NCBI GenBank assembly: GCA_018806985.1
Contig: JADANN010000149.1
Location: 806,001-870,000 of the forward strand
Direction of reading: 5' to 3'
Length of the DNA: 64,000 bases
From: Angiostrongylus vasorum
Taxonomy: Eukaryota; Nematoda; Chromadorea; Rhabditida; Metastrongylidae
Shown here: positions 1 to 10,719 of the stretch, piece by piece
Numbering within the stretch: the first letter of the stretch is position 1
Layout: each line of letters starts with the position of its first letter
Notes under the pieces: generated by a model
Database searches by the model: none
What the model was told of the DNA's origin: nothing
What the model saw: only the letters and a program-made list of their open reading frames with translations
Program-made: the position numbers and the translations under genes

Positions 1-29
1 TATTGATGACGACTGATTGGAGCTTTGAT

Positions 30-334
30 TTAAGCAAATGCATGCACCAATTGTTCGAGAACTTGTAAAATTCGAGAACCACTAAGCATCTCAATTTCTT
101 TTCGAACATCTAAAGAAGTTGGAAAGTCGAAGAGACTCGGCAAATGGATGCCGCACTTGATGAACGACAATCGAGGATGTCGCTCTTTTGAGATATCACT
201 GGCGCTTATTCTGCGCAACCATAAGGAACGGTTTTTTTCACCGTATTGTGGTAGGCGACGAGAAGTGGATCCTATGTGATAATCGGCGACGATTTGCCCA
301 GTGGTTGGATCACGATTTAGCTCCACAGCACTTC
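30..334 (-). CDS. Terminal exon of the unrecognised left-end gene
   Basis: Begins after TTCCTTCAG at 335-337 with two bases of a split codon, then reads SAVELNRDPTTGQIVADYHI and continues for about 100 residues to TAA. Basic and hydrophobic residues alternate, with no transmembrane segment and no known motif. The long open frame and good acceptor support it as coding. Confidence 0.5.
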
Positions 335-2309
335 CTGAAGGAAATATAACGCCAAAAAGTCATGCTGCTCTTTTGGTTGTTTGCTGCTGGTTTAAACCAT
401 CATAACTTCCTAAATCCGAGTGAAACGATTAGGCCAGAGAATACATCCAGCATTTCGACGAAATGCGCTAAAACTTCCACGACTGCTTTCAGCTTTGCTC
501 AACAAGAAAGCACCAATCCTTCTGCACGACAACTTTTGGCGACACGTCGTCTAATCGTTGCAGCAAACGTTGAACGAGCCGAGGCTTTGTAATTCCGCCT
601 CATGCACCGTAATCGACAGCCTCACGCCTAGCGAATATCACTTCCCCACGCATCTTGAGAACTTAATGTCCGAAAAAATATTACCTATATATTCTCAATA
701 TTTCTTACCTAGCACATAGCGAATAGCAAAACGATAATTTTGACAACAACCGCCCTGTATAAAAGAGCATCGCCGGGTGAGTATGACTCATTCGAGAGAG
801 ATGCTCAACTTAGAAAGATCCGGCTCGAAATGCGACGAAGACTCCGCCTTGACAACACGAACAAATGTGGATTGTCGACTCGGATCATTGGCTCTAATGA
901 AGACGAGAGCGTTGAAACAACCGAATGAACATCTTTATCAACCTCGTGTAAGCTCAACAATACGAACCCATGCGCGGTTACCACTTCAAAAAACTTGATG
1001 TCTACTGAACTCGAAATATTGGGTGGTTGTCGATAATATCACAAGCTGGTCCACCTGATGTATCAAGCCATTCAACCGCTTTCTCAGGCCAGTCTAGCGC
1101 CCAATGGCCAACTCCGGGGATTGAGAGCTTTCCGAAGAGCATAGACTGCGTTATCGAACCAATGGCCATGAATTTATTGTTGAGGACTTCTACCCACCGC
1201 GCTAAAGGCACTTACTTAGTGTTCTCTTATATCATTATTCATAACAAGTTCACCTGTCTGTTATCTTCAGGCACTGTCGTCATTGTTTCCCCTTGAATTG
1301 CCTTCTTATGCAGTAGGGTATATCAAGTGGTGGTGTGCTTTGATATTCGAAAACATGCTTACGTCAACCAATCAGGTAGGTAGAGTTCTGGACAAGTTCT
1401 CCTCACTCGAATAATTCAGTTCTGAGTTTCTTCTATTTGTGTTACCTTGTTGTAATTTTGTTATTACTAATGTTATTGTTATTACTTACTATTAATCTAT
1501 ACAGCCAATCACATTATTGTTAGCATTCCGTTGGAAAGTCGCAATGAAAAATAACATTGAACAACTACCTAACTTAGAAACGTCACTGTGAGTTGGCTCT
1601 GAAAAACCGATGAGCGCGAGCCATAACAGAGTTTAATTTTGAGGAATTGTCGAGTGGATCACCAGTTAGCTGATGAGAAAAGAGGAAAAAAACGTGAAGA
1701 TATTGAATGAGCCAATCGTATTCTTCATCGTTGTTATCGACAGCGGCATCTTCCCACCAGCCGACTAATGAGTTGAATAAGTCCCAGTTTACTGTGGTTT
1801 TGGGACTTCTGGAAGTGTCACACCTAAATTTTCTATACCAGAGTGTTATTATCCAAAATCAGATTTCAACCTTGCTTTCTTTAGAGTTCGCTGTAGAAAT
1901 TGCTTGTTCACATTTAGACCGTTGTTCTTCACTTTCGCTCTGATCTCCTTTCATGTGGATAAAGTTATTTTTTGAGACTACGGCAAACAAAGTGGAAAAG
2001 GGTACGCGAATGGAACTTTGTTTCCATTCCGTTGTTTTTTAAGAATATTCCAATTTTTTTTGTTGTTACTACTACTAGGCCGAAAAAAATTATGTTGAAG
2101 TAGAGAAACTTCGAAGCTATTTCCGGTCTGCAAACCTCCTTCTTCTAGAGACACAAGGTTTCAATGGACTTGAACTTTCACAGCTTATTGTTTTTCCTTT
2201 TCTGATTATCTTCACAAACAAAGAAGAAACCATTTGTTCCAGTCTCACCATCAGCTGTGTCACAGTATGCCATTGCAATAGCCGCGGCTTCTAGTACGAT
2301 AATTTTCAT
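30..2309 (-). CDS. Unrecognised multi-exon gene, 3' part (exons 2249-2309, 1608-1791, 1055-1201, 30-334)
   Basis: Four exon candidates with coding-like composition run right to left and end at a TAA (30-32). The first opens at an ATG at 2309 (MKIIVLEAAAIAMAYC) and ends at a GTGAGA donor in phase 1. It joins in phase to the second (NWDLFNSLVGWWEDAAVDNN, acidic). The third (ALDWPEKAVEWLDTS) joins the last through a split Gly codon; the last encodes about 100 residues ending LEQLVHAFA. The second exon ends in phase 2 and the third needs phase 1, so a short exon between 1201 and 1608 is missing or a boundary is wrong. I recognise no domain. The intron between the last two exons carries a PLE-type terminal repeat. 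The ATG may not be the true start, because an AG just upstream could be a cis or trans splice acceptor. Confidence 0.45.
740..985 (+). repeat. PLE-type terminal repeat with TATA box (type 1 copy)
   Basis: Carries TATAAAAGAGCATCGCCG near its start and ends AACATCTTTATCAACCTCGTG with TAAGCTCAAC following. Related copies lie at 38330-38545, 44600-44815 and 46110-46320. The shared end (CAACCTCGTGTT-GCTC) also ends the repeats beside PLE coding fragments, so I read these as terminal repeats of Penelope-like elements. The copy sits inside an intron of the left-end gene. Confidence 0.5.
1055..1201 (-). CDS. Internal exon of the unrecognised left-end gene
   Basis: Acceptor TGCCTTTAG, donor CAG|GTGGAC. 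Encodes about 48 residues including GKLSIPGVGHWALDWPEKAV. It joins the terminal exon in phase (G + GA makes a Gly codon). Confidence 0.45.
1608..1791 (-). CDS. Internal exon(s) of the unrecognised left-end gene
   Basis: Opens after AACCACAG with NWDLFNSLVGWWEDAAVDNN and DEEYDWLIQYLH. A 24-nt stretch at 1670-1693 looks like an intron (GTTTTTTTCC...CATCAG) but is very short and in frame, so it may be read through. The frame continues LTGDPLDNSSKLNSVMARAH to a GTTTTT donor. Confidence 0.4.
2249..2309 (-). CDS. Possible first or internal exon of the unrecognised left-end gene
   Basis: ATG at 2309, then 20 codons ending AYCDTAD, with donor GATG|GTGAGA in phase 1. This matches the two-base start of the exon at 1791. 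The upstream AG (TTGAG|GG) is a poor acceptor, so the 5' boundary is weak. Confidence 0.35.
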
Positions 2310-3309
2310 CCCTCAATATTGTGATTTCAGTAAGTCTACAATGAAAGAAATCTTGGGAACTACGCCAACTCTGCAGTCTTCGAAGCACAGATAATCCATC
2401 CATTCTCACATTTCAGTTAGAGTGATTGCCATTACAATAGAAGTGCTAAGTACTTACCATCAAGAAATCTTGTAGTACTTTCTAGTGTTAGTTCTCCACT
2501 GGTGTGATCTATATTCCGAGTGCTTCGTAATATTCGAGCAGAGTACTCGAATGTTCGAATACCCTATATCATGCGGGAAATTTCAGGTAATGTCAGGTGT
2601 AAACCACTAACGCTTGCTTTTTTGGCGCGAGAATTCTTTGCACTTGAGTTTTCTTAGTACCTCGTAAGTTTCTTGTTTAACGTACACCCTTTTTTATTTC
2701 TTGTGAAAGATTCTTCAAATTTGAATTTTCAGAAGAACTCTTTTTACACCTACACATACACACAACGTACAACGAAGCATAAGAAAATGTTTGATGTCAG
2801 TGGTGGTGTCGAAATGCATGACATTCCTTTACCACTGCCTTCTAAACATAATTGAATTTCATAACGAATTTGCACACCTGCCTTGCAAATGGTGTTTCAT
2901 TGACAAACATATCCTTTGCCAGATGACTCACTAAGTGTTCAATGAGCATTCGGTGACGAATTGCCCTTTTTGCGCAGAAAACTCTTGCAGAGTCGTTGGT
3001 TGATACCACCGACGTCAAACATAGTGATTTCTTTTCCTATGCTCTCTAACATCTGGTTACATGGTCAAATGTCTATGCATCAAAAAAATTTCTCGTGATA
3101 AATGCTTTCCGAACTCTGAGTTTCCTTGTTCAACTCATGAAAGGCACGCCAACACAGTTGCTTCCGAACTTGTGCAGATGTTATCGATACAATTTCTACA
3201 ATCCCTCTATTTCAGCTGTATAATTCATAATCAGGTATAGATTTGAAGAGATTCGGAAGCGCAATTCCCTCCCATAGAAGTTCAACACACTATTTCTTCT
3301 GCACTACTA
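2310..3309. other. Non-coding stretch, nothing recognised
   Basis: A+T-rich sequence between the unrecognised left-end gene and the minus-strand RTE copy. Short open frames only; none has a convincing acceptor and donor pair. Confidence 0.5.
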
Positions 3310-4990
3310 TATTTATGGTACTTGCTTGGATACTTGGACGGTCCGTCTTCACGAGCTGTGCGGACTCCAGCACATTTACCATTCGTCTCTTTCCCTAGCA
3401 GTCGTCGTCCATCGTGGTGGTTTTATTCGAGCATGGTGGCGCGTGCGAGTCTCATACCATGATCTGTGAAATAACTGTAGCTGCAGGTACAGCTGATTAA
3501 CTTTGTCTACGAACACGTCCGACCAATGTGTGGATGGGCTCCTTGCGGACGCCTGTATTCTCGTGGAGTCAACTCTACAGTTCTTTTCGTGCATCTGTCG
3601 TCCATTCTTCTCAGTATGTGACCAGACGATCTGTGTTTCGCTAGCGATGTATAATCTTCTTGATCCCGAAGATGTGACAGATTTAGAAAATCAGAGCTTC
3701 GAATTCCGGCAAGATACTGAGAGTGCCGGTTATATTTGAGAAGACATCGTTCAAGGGCGCTCTGAGTAGTGCAGAGTATTCCTGACGTGGTTGAAGTATC
3801 AGCCCACGTCTCAGCAGCATAACAGAGCGCCGAGAGGACTGTTGAATGGAAAAGGTAAGCGCGGATTTTTGGGTGCTTCAATTGGTTTGCGGCTTCTTTG
3901 AGAGGCCCAAATGCAGCCCAAGCTTCCGATAACAGTCAGGCAGAGTTCACATGTAGGACGGATCCACTCGTTATTCGACGAGCGCAAAACGAGTGCATTA
4001 GCTTTGACACTGTCAAGCACTTCTTCATTGTCGATAGAAGTCAGGATTAGGAGCTGGTGGCATTCCCTATATGCATCAACGACCCTGGAATACAGTTTGG
4101 ATGTGGTCCATACAACAATATCCTTGCCATAATTCTGCTCGCTCAACTGGTTGCGTCTCATCCGATATCCTTGATATGTGCAACAAGATAATCTTCGTGA
4201 AGGGCTCGTGAAGTACACTCAACAAGCGTATCGGACGATGGTTACGAAAATCCCTTCGGTCACCTTTTTCGTGGAAAGATGACCGTGCGTGCCGACCTCG
4301 TGGCATATGGCTTGTGGGAAGTACATGTAAATTGTGGCTTCCAGCTTTAAGGAAGTCGGTGACAACATTGTCGGATCTTGAAGATGTGCCTTTTTTTCCT
4401 TCTTTATATCGCAACTCAGCCTCAGAGAAAAGAATTTCTGGTACTTTTTCTCCAGCGGAGATTCTGTGGTCTGGAACCGAGATTTTGGAACGGGAGAAGA
4501 TAGGTCAGAACTTTTGTGTTCTTAGTTCCATATCACGGGGAAAGTCTTAGTAATACCATTTTTTGTTCATCAGGGCTGACAGCTGAACGTTATGTCGAAA
4601 CAAGTTCCGACGCCACTTTTCCAAATTAGCTCTTTCCTGTGCCGGTTCTAATAGTTTCTTCTGTCTGTACATATAGGTCTTTCAGCAAAACTCTTCTGCA
4701 GCAGACATTTTTTTTACTAGTCGTGTTAAGCTCACTGCAGTAAGCTCAAGTTTCAGTTTCCCTTTCTTCTCGAGGAACTCCTTAGTAGTAATGAAGACGC
4801 GATCTGATCATCTTGCTTGAGGAACCGAGGCGAATTCAGCCAACTTCTGGCTCCTTCAACAAGCATCTCATAGTCTTCGGACAAGTCTTCTTTAACCTGC
4901 TAGTTACGTTTAGGTAGAAATGCGTTTGCAATGTTCTCGTCATATACAGCTGGACTTTTCCAGTAGAATAGATCACATACAAAATTTTTA
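3310..4990 (-). mobile_element. RTE-type non-LTR retrotransposon, degenerate and internally deleted copy
   Basis: Reading right to left, the remnants follow RTE order. A post-endonuclease region lies near 4600-4960. Reverse-transcriptase fingers follow near 4080-4400 (NHRPIRLLSVLHEPFTKIIL). After a frame jump comes a palm remnant near 3900-4075, then the C-terminal region at 3510-3880 (STVLSALCYAAETWAD). The same blocks occur in the plus-strand copy at 15590-18225. The catalytic aspartate motif region is deleted and several frames are needed, so the copy is dead. The 3' end has the RTE tail (GTCCGCACAGCTCGTGAAG in related form, then a TCCAAGTATCCAAG-like end near 3320-3350). Confidence 0.8.
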
Positions 4991-5514
4991 AGAGAGAATT
5001 TTTTTTACTAACCCATTATGTTTTTTGTTATACTAGTGAAATGAATAAAAAGTTCTCGTTACATTAGCGTGGTGATGTAAAAAATAGAAAAGGGTAGTGA
5101 CAGTACCCTCTTCCAATCACATACCGTAATCCGGTTGCAGTTTCATTGGCGGTACCGTAGAGTTGATTTCTCCTTGTCGTGCTTCATGGGAAATTAGTGG
5201 TAAGATTTATATGCGAATGGTCAACAATCAACAAGTGTATATTCCATTGATTTGTCGAAAAAAATCGATGCTGGATGAGATTCCTCATGCACACGATTGT
5301 AATTGATTTTTCGAGAATCTCATGTAAAACCACTAGTTTTGCCTCTGCCAAGCTTCTATTAGCTTTAGTGTTAACCCTTCCTGGAATGTGTTACTAGTCA
5401 AAAGCTTGTAAAAATTGGCATTCGCGTTAAGTTCGACGTTATAATTGTCACTGGAGAATGGATTCTTTAACAAAGATATTCTCTACGTCAAAATGGCATG
5501 GAGGTTCCGGGCTT

Positions 5515-5602
5515 TGCTCATATCTTAGCATTGTTATGGTTATATGTCACATAATACCCCTGCGATGAAAGAAAAAAGAATAGACGGTGATAAAAGTTAA
5601 GC
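5515..5602 (+). repeat. Fragment of short repeat family B
   Basis: Contains ATGTCACATAATACCCCTGC and the following A-rich part found at the 3' end of the family B copy at 35420-35695. Only the tail portion is present. Confidence 0.45.
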
Positions 5603-5739
5603 CCCTATATTAACACATTCATGAACAATCTCATAAACCAGCTAGCTTTATTACTGTCTTTGACATCACTATTAACATCCTAGTTAGGTTACAATACGTA
5701 TCGTTTTTTCTTGGAAAAATGGCATTTCGTGGTTTTCAT

Positions 5740-6236
5740 TCAGAGTTCGTTGTTATTAAGATGAGCTGCACTAGGTAGTCTATGTGTGGTGCCGTAAGGT
5801 GCTGCTACGTGAGACGGCGGATCGCGCGATCCGAATCTTTCTACTATTTCATGACGATGGATTCCGTCTGGTGCTCCGAATTTGTAAGCACAACAATGAC
5901 GTGATCGTGATTGCGGTAAAGTGTCATACTGTATACGACGGCGCTGTTGTTCACCGGATTGTTCCATTACTAAAGCCATCGGTACAGCTACCATATTAAA
6001 CGGATTCGATGGGACAAAATTTCTTTCTTCAACAGCAGTCGACAAGGAATTCTCTGCAATACTGGACAAGTTCGATGGGAAAGGATGCCTCCAATCAACG
6101 GCAGTCGACAACGAATGCTCTGTCATACTAGACGAGTTCGATGTGAAAGGATGTCTCCCATCAACGGCAGTTGACAACGAATTGTCATCGACCATTTCCG
6201 ATCCATCGCCGGGAAATAACTTACTGGCTCTGTTGC
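5740..6236 (-). CDS. Terminal exon with 22-residue repeats, putative secreted protein
   Basis: Acceptor TGTTTTTCAG, then two bases completing Gly, 164 residues and TGA. The repeats (about 5986-6183 in DNA, period 66 nt) share SLSTAV-D-RHPF-SN-SS; the third has diverged. The tail has a Cys-Cys pair, Arg-Arg-Arg and a His/Pro-rich end (THRLPSAAHLNNNEL). Confidence 0.6.
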
Positions 6237-8753
6237 CTGAAAAACACAATCTTTGTACAACTGAAGAATTTTTTCGATCTTCTAAGATACTTAAGTAAAT
6301 TCTATACGAAAAATTTGACAGTTTCAGTTTGATTTTTTTGGCCGACACTCTCTGAGATAGCAGAATTTTTGTAAACCGGCCAGCAAGTTTCTCAGCTGAT
6401 CAACTGACATGATTATTGATAGCGATTGGAAGCGGTGAACAATAACTGAAACATCTTCTCATTCAATGGATTTATTCATAGAGTTTTCGGTGAACAATGA
6501 ATTAAATTTGAACGATGACCCTCAATCAATGGCTCGATCAGTATGCACATTTTGCGTTTGGCCAAATAACGTGGACTCCATGTTCACTCTTCTCAGGCTA
6601 GGTTAGAACATTCTTTTTCCATAAGCTTGCAAATATATGTGTCGATCTATCTATCTAAATGGTCTTATAAACTGATTTTCTTAAGCTGATGCGAGGTTGG
6701 TAGAAGTATTTGTTTTCGTTGTCGTTGTTGTTGTTGTTGCTGTTGGTGTTGTTTGTCGATGGCTCACGTTTCGGCGATTTCGCCTTCCTCAGAGCTTCGA
6801 TCAGCTGCGTTCACCTTGCCCATTCATTTGCGTAATAATTTTCATACTGTTGAATACCAGGCCAGTGGAAACGATTTTCCCACGTCCGACTTTCTATTAA
6901 CCTCGGCATTGGTCAAGTAATTTTTCGTATTCTTGTTGAGCAAACACGAGGTGTTATTTTTATTCTTTATTACGAAGAAGCTGACGTTTCGGCGGATTTC
7001 ACCTTCCTCAGAGCTATTCTCCTCCAGAGGCGGTCCTCCAAATACTGAGCACAAAAGTTTTCCTTCGCCTCGTACTTCTTCCACTTGGCGAACATCTCGT
7101 TTTGTCGGCTTCGTAGACAGATGCGTAGTACTCGTAATTTAATGTCCAGTACTCGGCGACTGTCCTCTGGTTGTTCGCATACATCGTGTAGTCTTCTTCG
7201 TTTAATGAAGTTCGGGACGATTCGGTGTTTTAGACAGCGGCGGAGAAAGTGTATTGACTGTCGAGCTAAGACGATCTTTTGTCTTAGTGACAGCGCTTCT
7301 TTTACAAGTCGGAAATATCGTGCTGGTACGTCTCGTAATAAATCCCACGTCCGATTTTCTATTAACCTCGGCATTGATCAAGTAATTCTTCGTATTCTTG
7401 TTGGGCAAACACGAGGCGTCACTACCCGAGTACTGGACATCGAATTGCTAGTACTACGCACCTGTCTACGAAGCCGACAAAACGAGATGTTCGCCACGTG
7501 GAAGAAGTGCGAGACGAAGGAAAACTTTTGTGCTCAGTATTTGGAGGACCGCCTCTGGAGGAGAATAGCTCTGAGGAAGGTGAAATCCGCCGGAACGTCA
7601 GCTTGTTCGTGAATAAAGAATAAAAATAACACCTCGTGTTTGCTCAACGAGAATACGAAGGGAACGAATTTGTTCAAAATACCGTGCAAGGTATACATGA
7701 TCGGTAGCTCAACTCCACACCAGGTTGATTTAGGCTCCTTTAGTTGTTGGTGGATTGGAAACGGTTTTGCCCAGAAACAGCTTCGTCGGATCGACGATGG
7801 CTGATGAGTGCCTGTGTCAAAAATCTGGAAAAGTCCTTGCACGGCTGGCTCTCGAGGATTTTCAAGGTAAATCAACTCTGCGAACAATCAAAGACACTCA
7901 TAAAGAAGGCGAAAATCTTTAAACAGCGGCCAAATCCATGCAATTCCCGGAGAGCTTCGTATATTATACATCCGAAGAAACGAAACGAATGAAAGATGTG
8001 CTAGGATCACACATTATGTGGCTTTGAATGGTTCAAAAAAATGAACAAAGTATCGGATACCACTACCATTTCGTACTTTAGAGAGTAACAATGTTTGAAC
8101 GCTGTAAATTTTCCATGTAGTAAGAAAAAATTGCAAGGTTGCTTACCGTGAAATAGCCGCCCAAATTTCTGCAGAATAGAGCGCACTCTCACTCGTTTTA
8201 CTTGACCACGTTCTACCTGAAACTAGTTTCATCGATGTCACATAATCCACCATAGGCCTATAGAATCTTGCAAAAGGTCGGAGTCATTTTCCATACTGAT
8301 ACAGCAGCATAAATACCAGGCAATAAGGAAGAACTTACACTTGACGAAACATTGGTATCTGTAATGTAAAAATAGGTATGTGTTTTTACAACTCATCAAC
8401 AATGATGAAAGTAAGCTCTTTTCAAGACCAACCATTCTTAAACTTGACATCTGAAAAAGTCTAAAATTAAATTAGTTTGGATGTTACACCGTATACCAGC
8501 CTTTATATGTGGCCTGAGTGCTTTTTTAAACGGCTAGTTAGAAAGAAATTGATGACTTTCAAATTGGGACTATCGATCCGAGAAGTCCAGATAATTCAAG
8601 AACTGTTTATATGAGAACCACAAGCGACCCAATATTTACACAATCACAGAGATACTTACGAGATACAACGCATGTGAGAAGAATAATAGAGAAAGCCAGA
8701 AATGTCATCCGACGGAGTATAAGTCGCGGTTCTAAATCAACACTTGGTTTCAT
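5740..8753 (-). CDS. Putative secreted protein with three 22-residue repeats (exons 8660-8753, 8339-8358, 8147-8216, 5740-6236)
   Basis: Four exons join in exact phase. Exon 1 ends CVVS plus one base before a GTAAGT donor. A 20-nt microexon (8339-8358) adds HTNVSSS. Exon 3 adds VERGQVKRVRVRSILQKFGR and LFH, then a GTAAGC donor. Exon 4 runs to TGA at 5740-5742. From the inner Met (8708) the product is about 211 residues. Residues 1-16 (MTFLAFSIILLTCVVS) look like a signal peptide. Lys-Arg at 30-31 and Arg-Arg-Arg near 145-147 are possible prohormone cleavage sites. The strongly basic 32-47 segment ends in Gly. Three 22-residue repeats (N/H-SLSTAV...) span about 65-130. Sequons NVS, NSS and NLS fit secretion. 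I recognise no family; a peptide precursor or secreted effector is possible. The outer ATG (8753) would add 15 residues and give a less typical signal. No SL acceptor is obvious upstream. Confidence 0.6.
6905..7680. mobile_element. Penelope-like element terminal region arranged as an inverted repeat
   Basis: Two arms of about 245 bp (roughly 6922-7170 and 7430-7672) are near-identical reverse complements around a 260-bp centre. Each arm, read from centre to outside, encodes SRQNEMFA-WKK and NFCAQYLEDRLWRRIALRKV and ends GTGTTTGCTCAAC. The minus-strand frame at 6970-7374 also holds IHFLRRCLKHRIVPNFIKRR, which resembles the N-terminal region of PLE proteins. No reverse transcriptase is present. 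PLE copies are known to carry partly inverted terminal repeats, so I assign it there by inference. Confidence 0.6.
8147..8216 (-). CDS. Basic-peptide exon of the putative secreted protein
   Basis: Acceptor TAGTTTCAG and donor G|GTAAGC. Encodes VERGQVKRVRVRSILQKFGR then LFH plus the first base of a Gly codon. It contains the Lys-Arg site and the amphipathic basic segment. Confidence 0.6.
8339..8358 (-). CDS. 20-nt microexon of the putative secreted protein
   Basis: Flanked by TTTTTACATTACAG and a GTAAGT donor. It starts with two bases completing a His codon from exon 1, then codes TNVSSS and ends in phase 0, exactly as the next exon requires. Confidence 0.5.
8660..8753 (-). CDS. Signal-peptide exon of the putative secreted protein
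   Basis: Two in-frame ATGs (8753 and 8708). From the second, MTFLAFSIILLTCVVS has a short hydrophobic core and small residues before the likely cleavage site. The donor is CTC|GTAAGT, phase 1. I prefer the inner Met because the outer one adds charged residues (DLEPRLILRR). Confidence 0.5.
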
Positions 8754-8760
8754 GAGTTAA

Positions 8761-10249
8761 ATATCACGAATTTTCGCTTCCTTGTGGAAGCTTAGACCAA
8801 TGCTGACCGAAATCTATTACATAAATCAGTAGTTCCTCTCTAAAGAAGATTCTATGAAACTTCATTCATACTTATGTTGGACGTAAGCTCTTTGGCTCAA
8901 GGTCAACAGCAGCAAAACGAAAAAGAAACGATAGCCAGGTTCGCCCAGGATCACGATAAGTGGCTTAGATTTAGCTGTATTGTGATCATTTCCATTAATC
9001 ACCGAAAGATTCGATCGGACGATAGTGCAATGTGCCGTCATACTTTCTCATGCCAACTTATACAAAAACAGGCTTCGCTTTCCTCGATACGTACAACTCA
9101 GTTCGTATGAGGCGCTCTATACTCATTTGTTGTTTTGTGATATCTGGAGGATATCCACAGATAAATCAGAAAGCTCAGCCGTTCGAGATCTGTTATGTCA
9201 ACCGGTGGTCTGTCAGCTTCTTTCAAAGTAGATGTGAGGCTGATTTACTTGAGGCAACCAAAAAACGGCCAGGCATTTGATCAGTAGTCACCTGAATAAA
9301 GGATTTTTTTTACCGTATCGACAGTCAGGACAGAGTACTCAGTCGGAAGCAACACGGTGCAATATAGGCAGGGAAACTATCTACCGCTGTTACTGAATCC
9401 GACCGTGATACAAAAAATATGGTAACTTTTGACCGCGTTTAAGGCATAAGATAACTCAAAAATCCACCATGGTTATTACTCTGATGAGCATGAAGAACGC
9501 AGCTAGTGACGTCTTGTGAAGTACACTCATGGTATCTGGTTCTACCCATCCCTAGGCAAACCAAACCTCCTTTGTCTTCGGTGTCAGCAAAGTGGTACCG
9601 GATTTGGCTAGCAGAAAGCTCACTCCGATCCAGAAAGCTGCTGCAACCTTGTGGTGAAGATCGGGGAACGATTTAGCAGAACAACATACGAAGATTCCAG
9701 AGCAGATCATGTGGCCTTCAACGTCATCCATGAAGAATCCAAATCTTAAAGCGGCAGATGAACGAATCTACACGTAAATCCAGAAAGGATAAGAGGTAAC
9801 AGGCAGAAGAAAAGAATTGCTACGGTCACACGATATTTCGAGTCGGGTCATATAAGTAAGTAAATAACAACTCGGGCTTAACAATAACTCCGACTATGTA
9901 AATAAGTAACAACAACTTCCTATGATATATTGCCTACTAGGAAACTGTGCTTAAACCATTCTGCTACGATTTCAGCTACCTTCCTCTAAATAAGTAAATC
10001 TGGAACCAACCTTCAGTAGTCAGTACAAGACCGAAATAAAAAAGACGAATTGTTTTCAAATGGAAAGTGATAAGTTGTTAACCATTGGGAAGTGGAATAT
10101 GAGATAAGATTAGTTAGTAGATTGAAGAAAGCAGTAAGAATAAAAAAGAACACTTTCCTCTATTTTTCGCAAGTTCCTGCTAAAAAAATTGGTGATCTGA
10201 TTATCCCTTCTCTATGTGACATCAGGGAAACCACCGCAAACTAGTGGAA
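8761..10249. other. Non-coding stretch, nothing recognised
   Basis: Intergenic or intronic sequence of ordinary composition. Overlapping short frames at 8874-9280 have no splice context and no motif. Confidence 0.45.
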
Positions 10250-10525
10250 GGGCGCGTGTGGCACAGTGGTTGGGGACGCCATCTGCAGCACACACATGGG
10301 ATTGATCGTTGCGCCCCTGGCCCACTAAGCCCTCTATCCCTCTGTGGTCGGTACATTGGTACAAAACTTGTCCAGGAGGATAGCAGCACTAGCTCGATAC
10401 ATCGGTAGACCACCGCGAGTCGTTGTAAAGGCCAGATATGCATTCAGTGTGATGCACAATGAAGTTGAATGCAAGGTGCATCTCTCAGGGATTGGTCAAT
10501 GCCGAGAGCTTTAGAGCTTTTAGTT
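10250..10525 (+). repeat. tRNA-headed SINE, family A
   Basis: Begins GGGCGCGTGTGGCACAGTGG (A-box-like), has a GATCGTTGCGCCC region in the B-box position, then the family body (AGGATAGCAGCACTAGCTCG, ATCGGTAGACCACCGCGAG, AATGAAGTTGAATGCA) and a degenerate tail. Compare the intact copy at 57420-57705. Confidence 0.65.
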
Positions 10526-10675
10526 TTATTCTCGTACTGGAATCTAGAACATCGGCGCGTAAAACTCTTGAATCGTTTTGGACGAATTGCAAAAATCCCA
10601 AAATGAACAGCAGCAAGGAATGCCTCGTAATCACGTGTGAACTCGCACAGTATTTAAGACAGATATTTTGATGCG
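10526..10675 (+). mobile_element. PLE C-terminal fragment
   Basis: Open to a stop with SARKTLESFWTNCKNPKMNS followed by SKECLVIT-ELAQYLRQIF. The same conserved C-terminus (SARKTL...KMNRKKEC) appears in the minus-strand PLE copy at 11100-11480. Only the end of the element is present. Confidence 0.6.
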
Positions 10676-10719
10676 AGAGAAATAATTACGCTTCAGTGTG
10701 AACTCTGTGCGGTTAATCT

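Noticed and set aside
8400..8446. Possible extra exon (MSSLRMVGLEKSLL) between exons 1 and 2 of the secreted-protein gene
   Set aside because: It has a good acceptor, but reading from exon 1 in phase meets a stop at once; skipping it gives exact phase.
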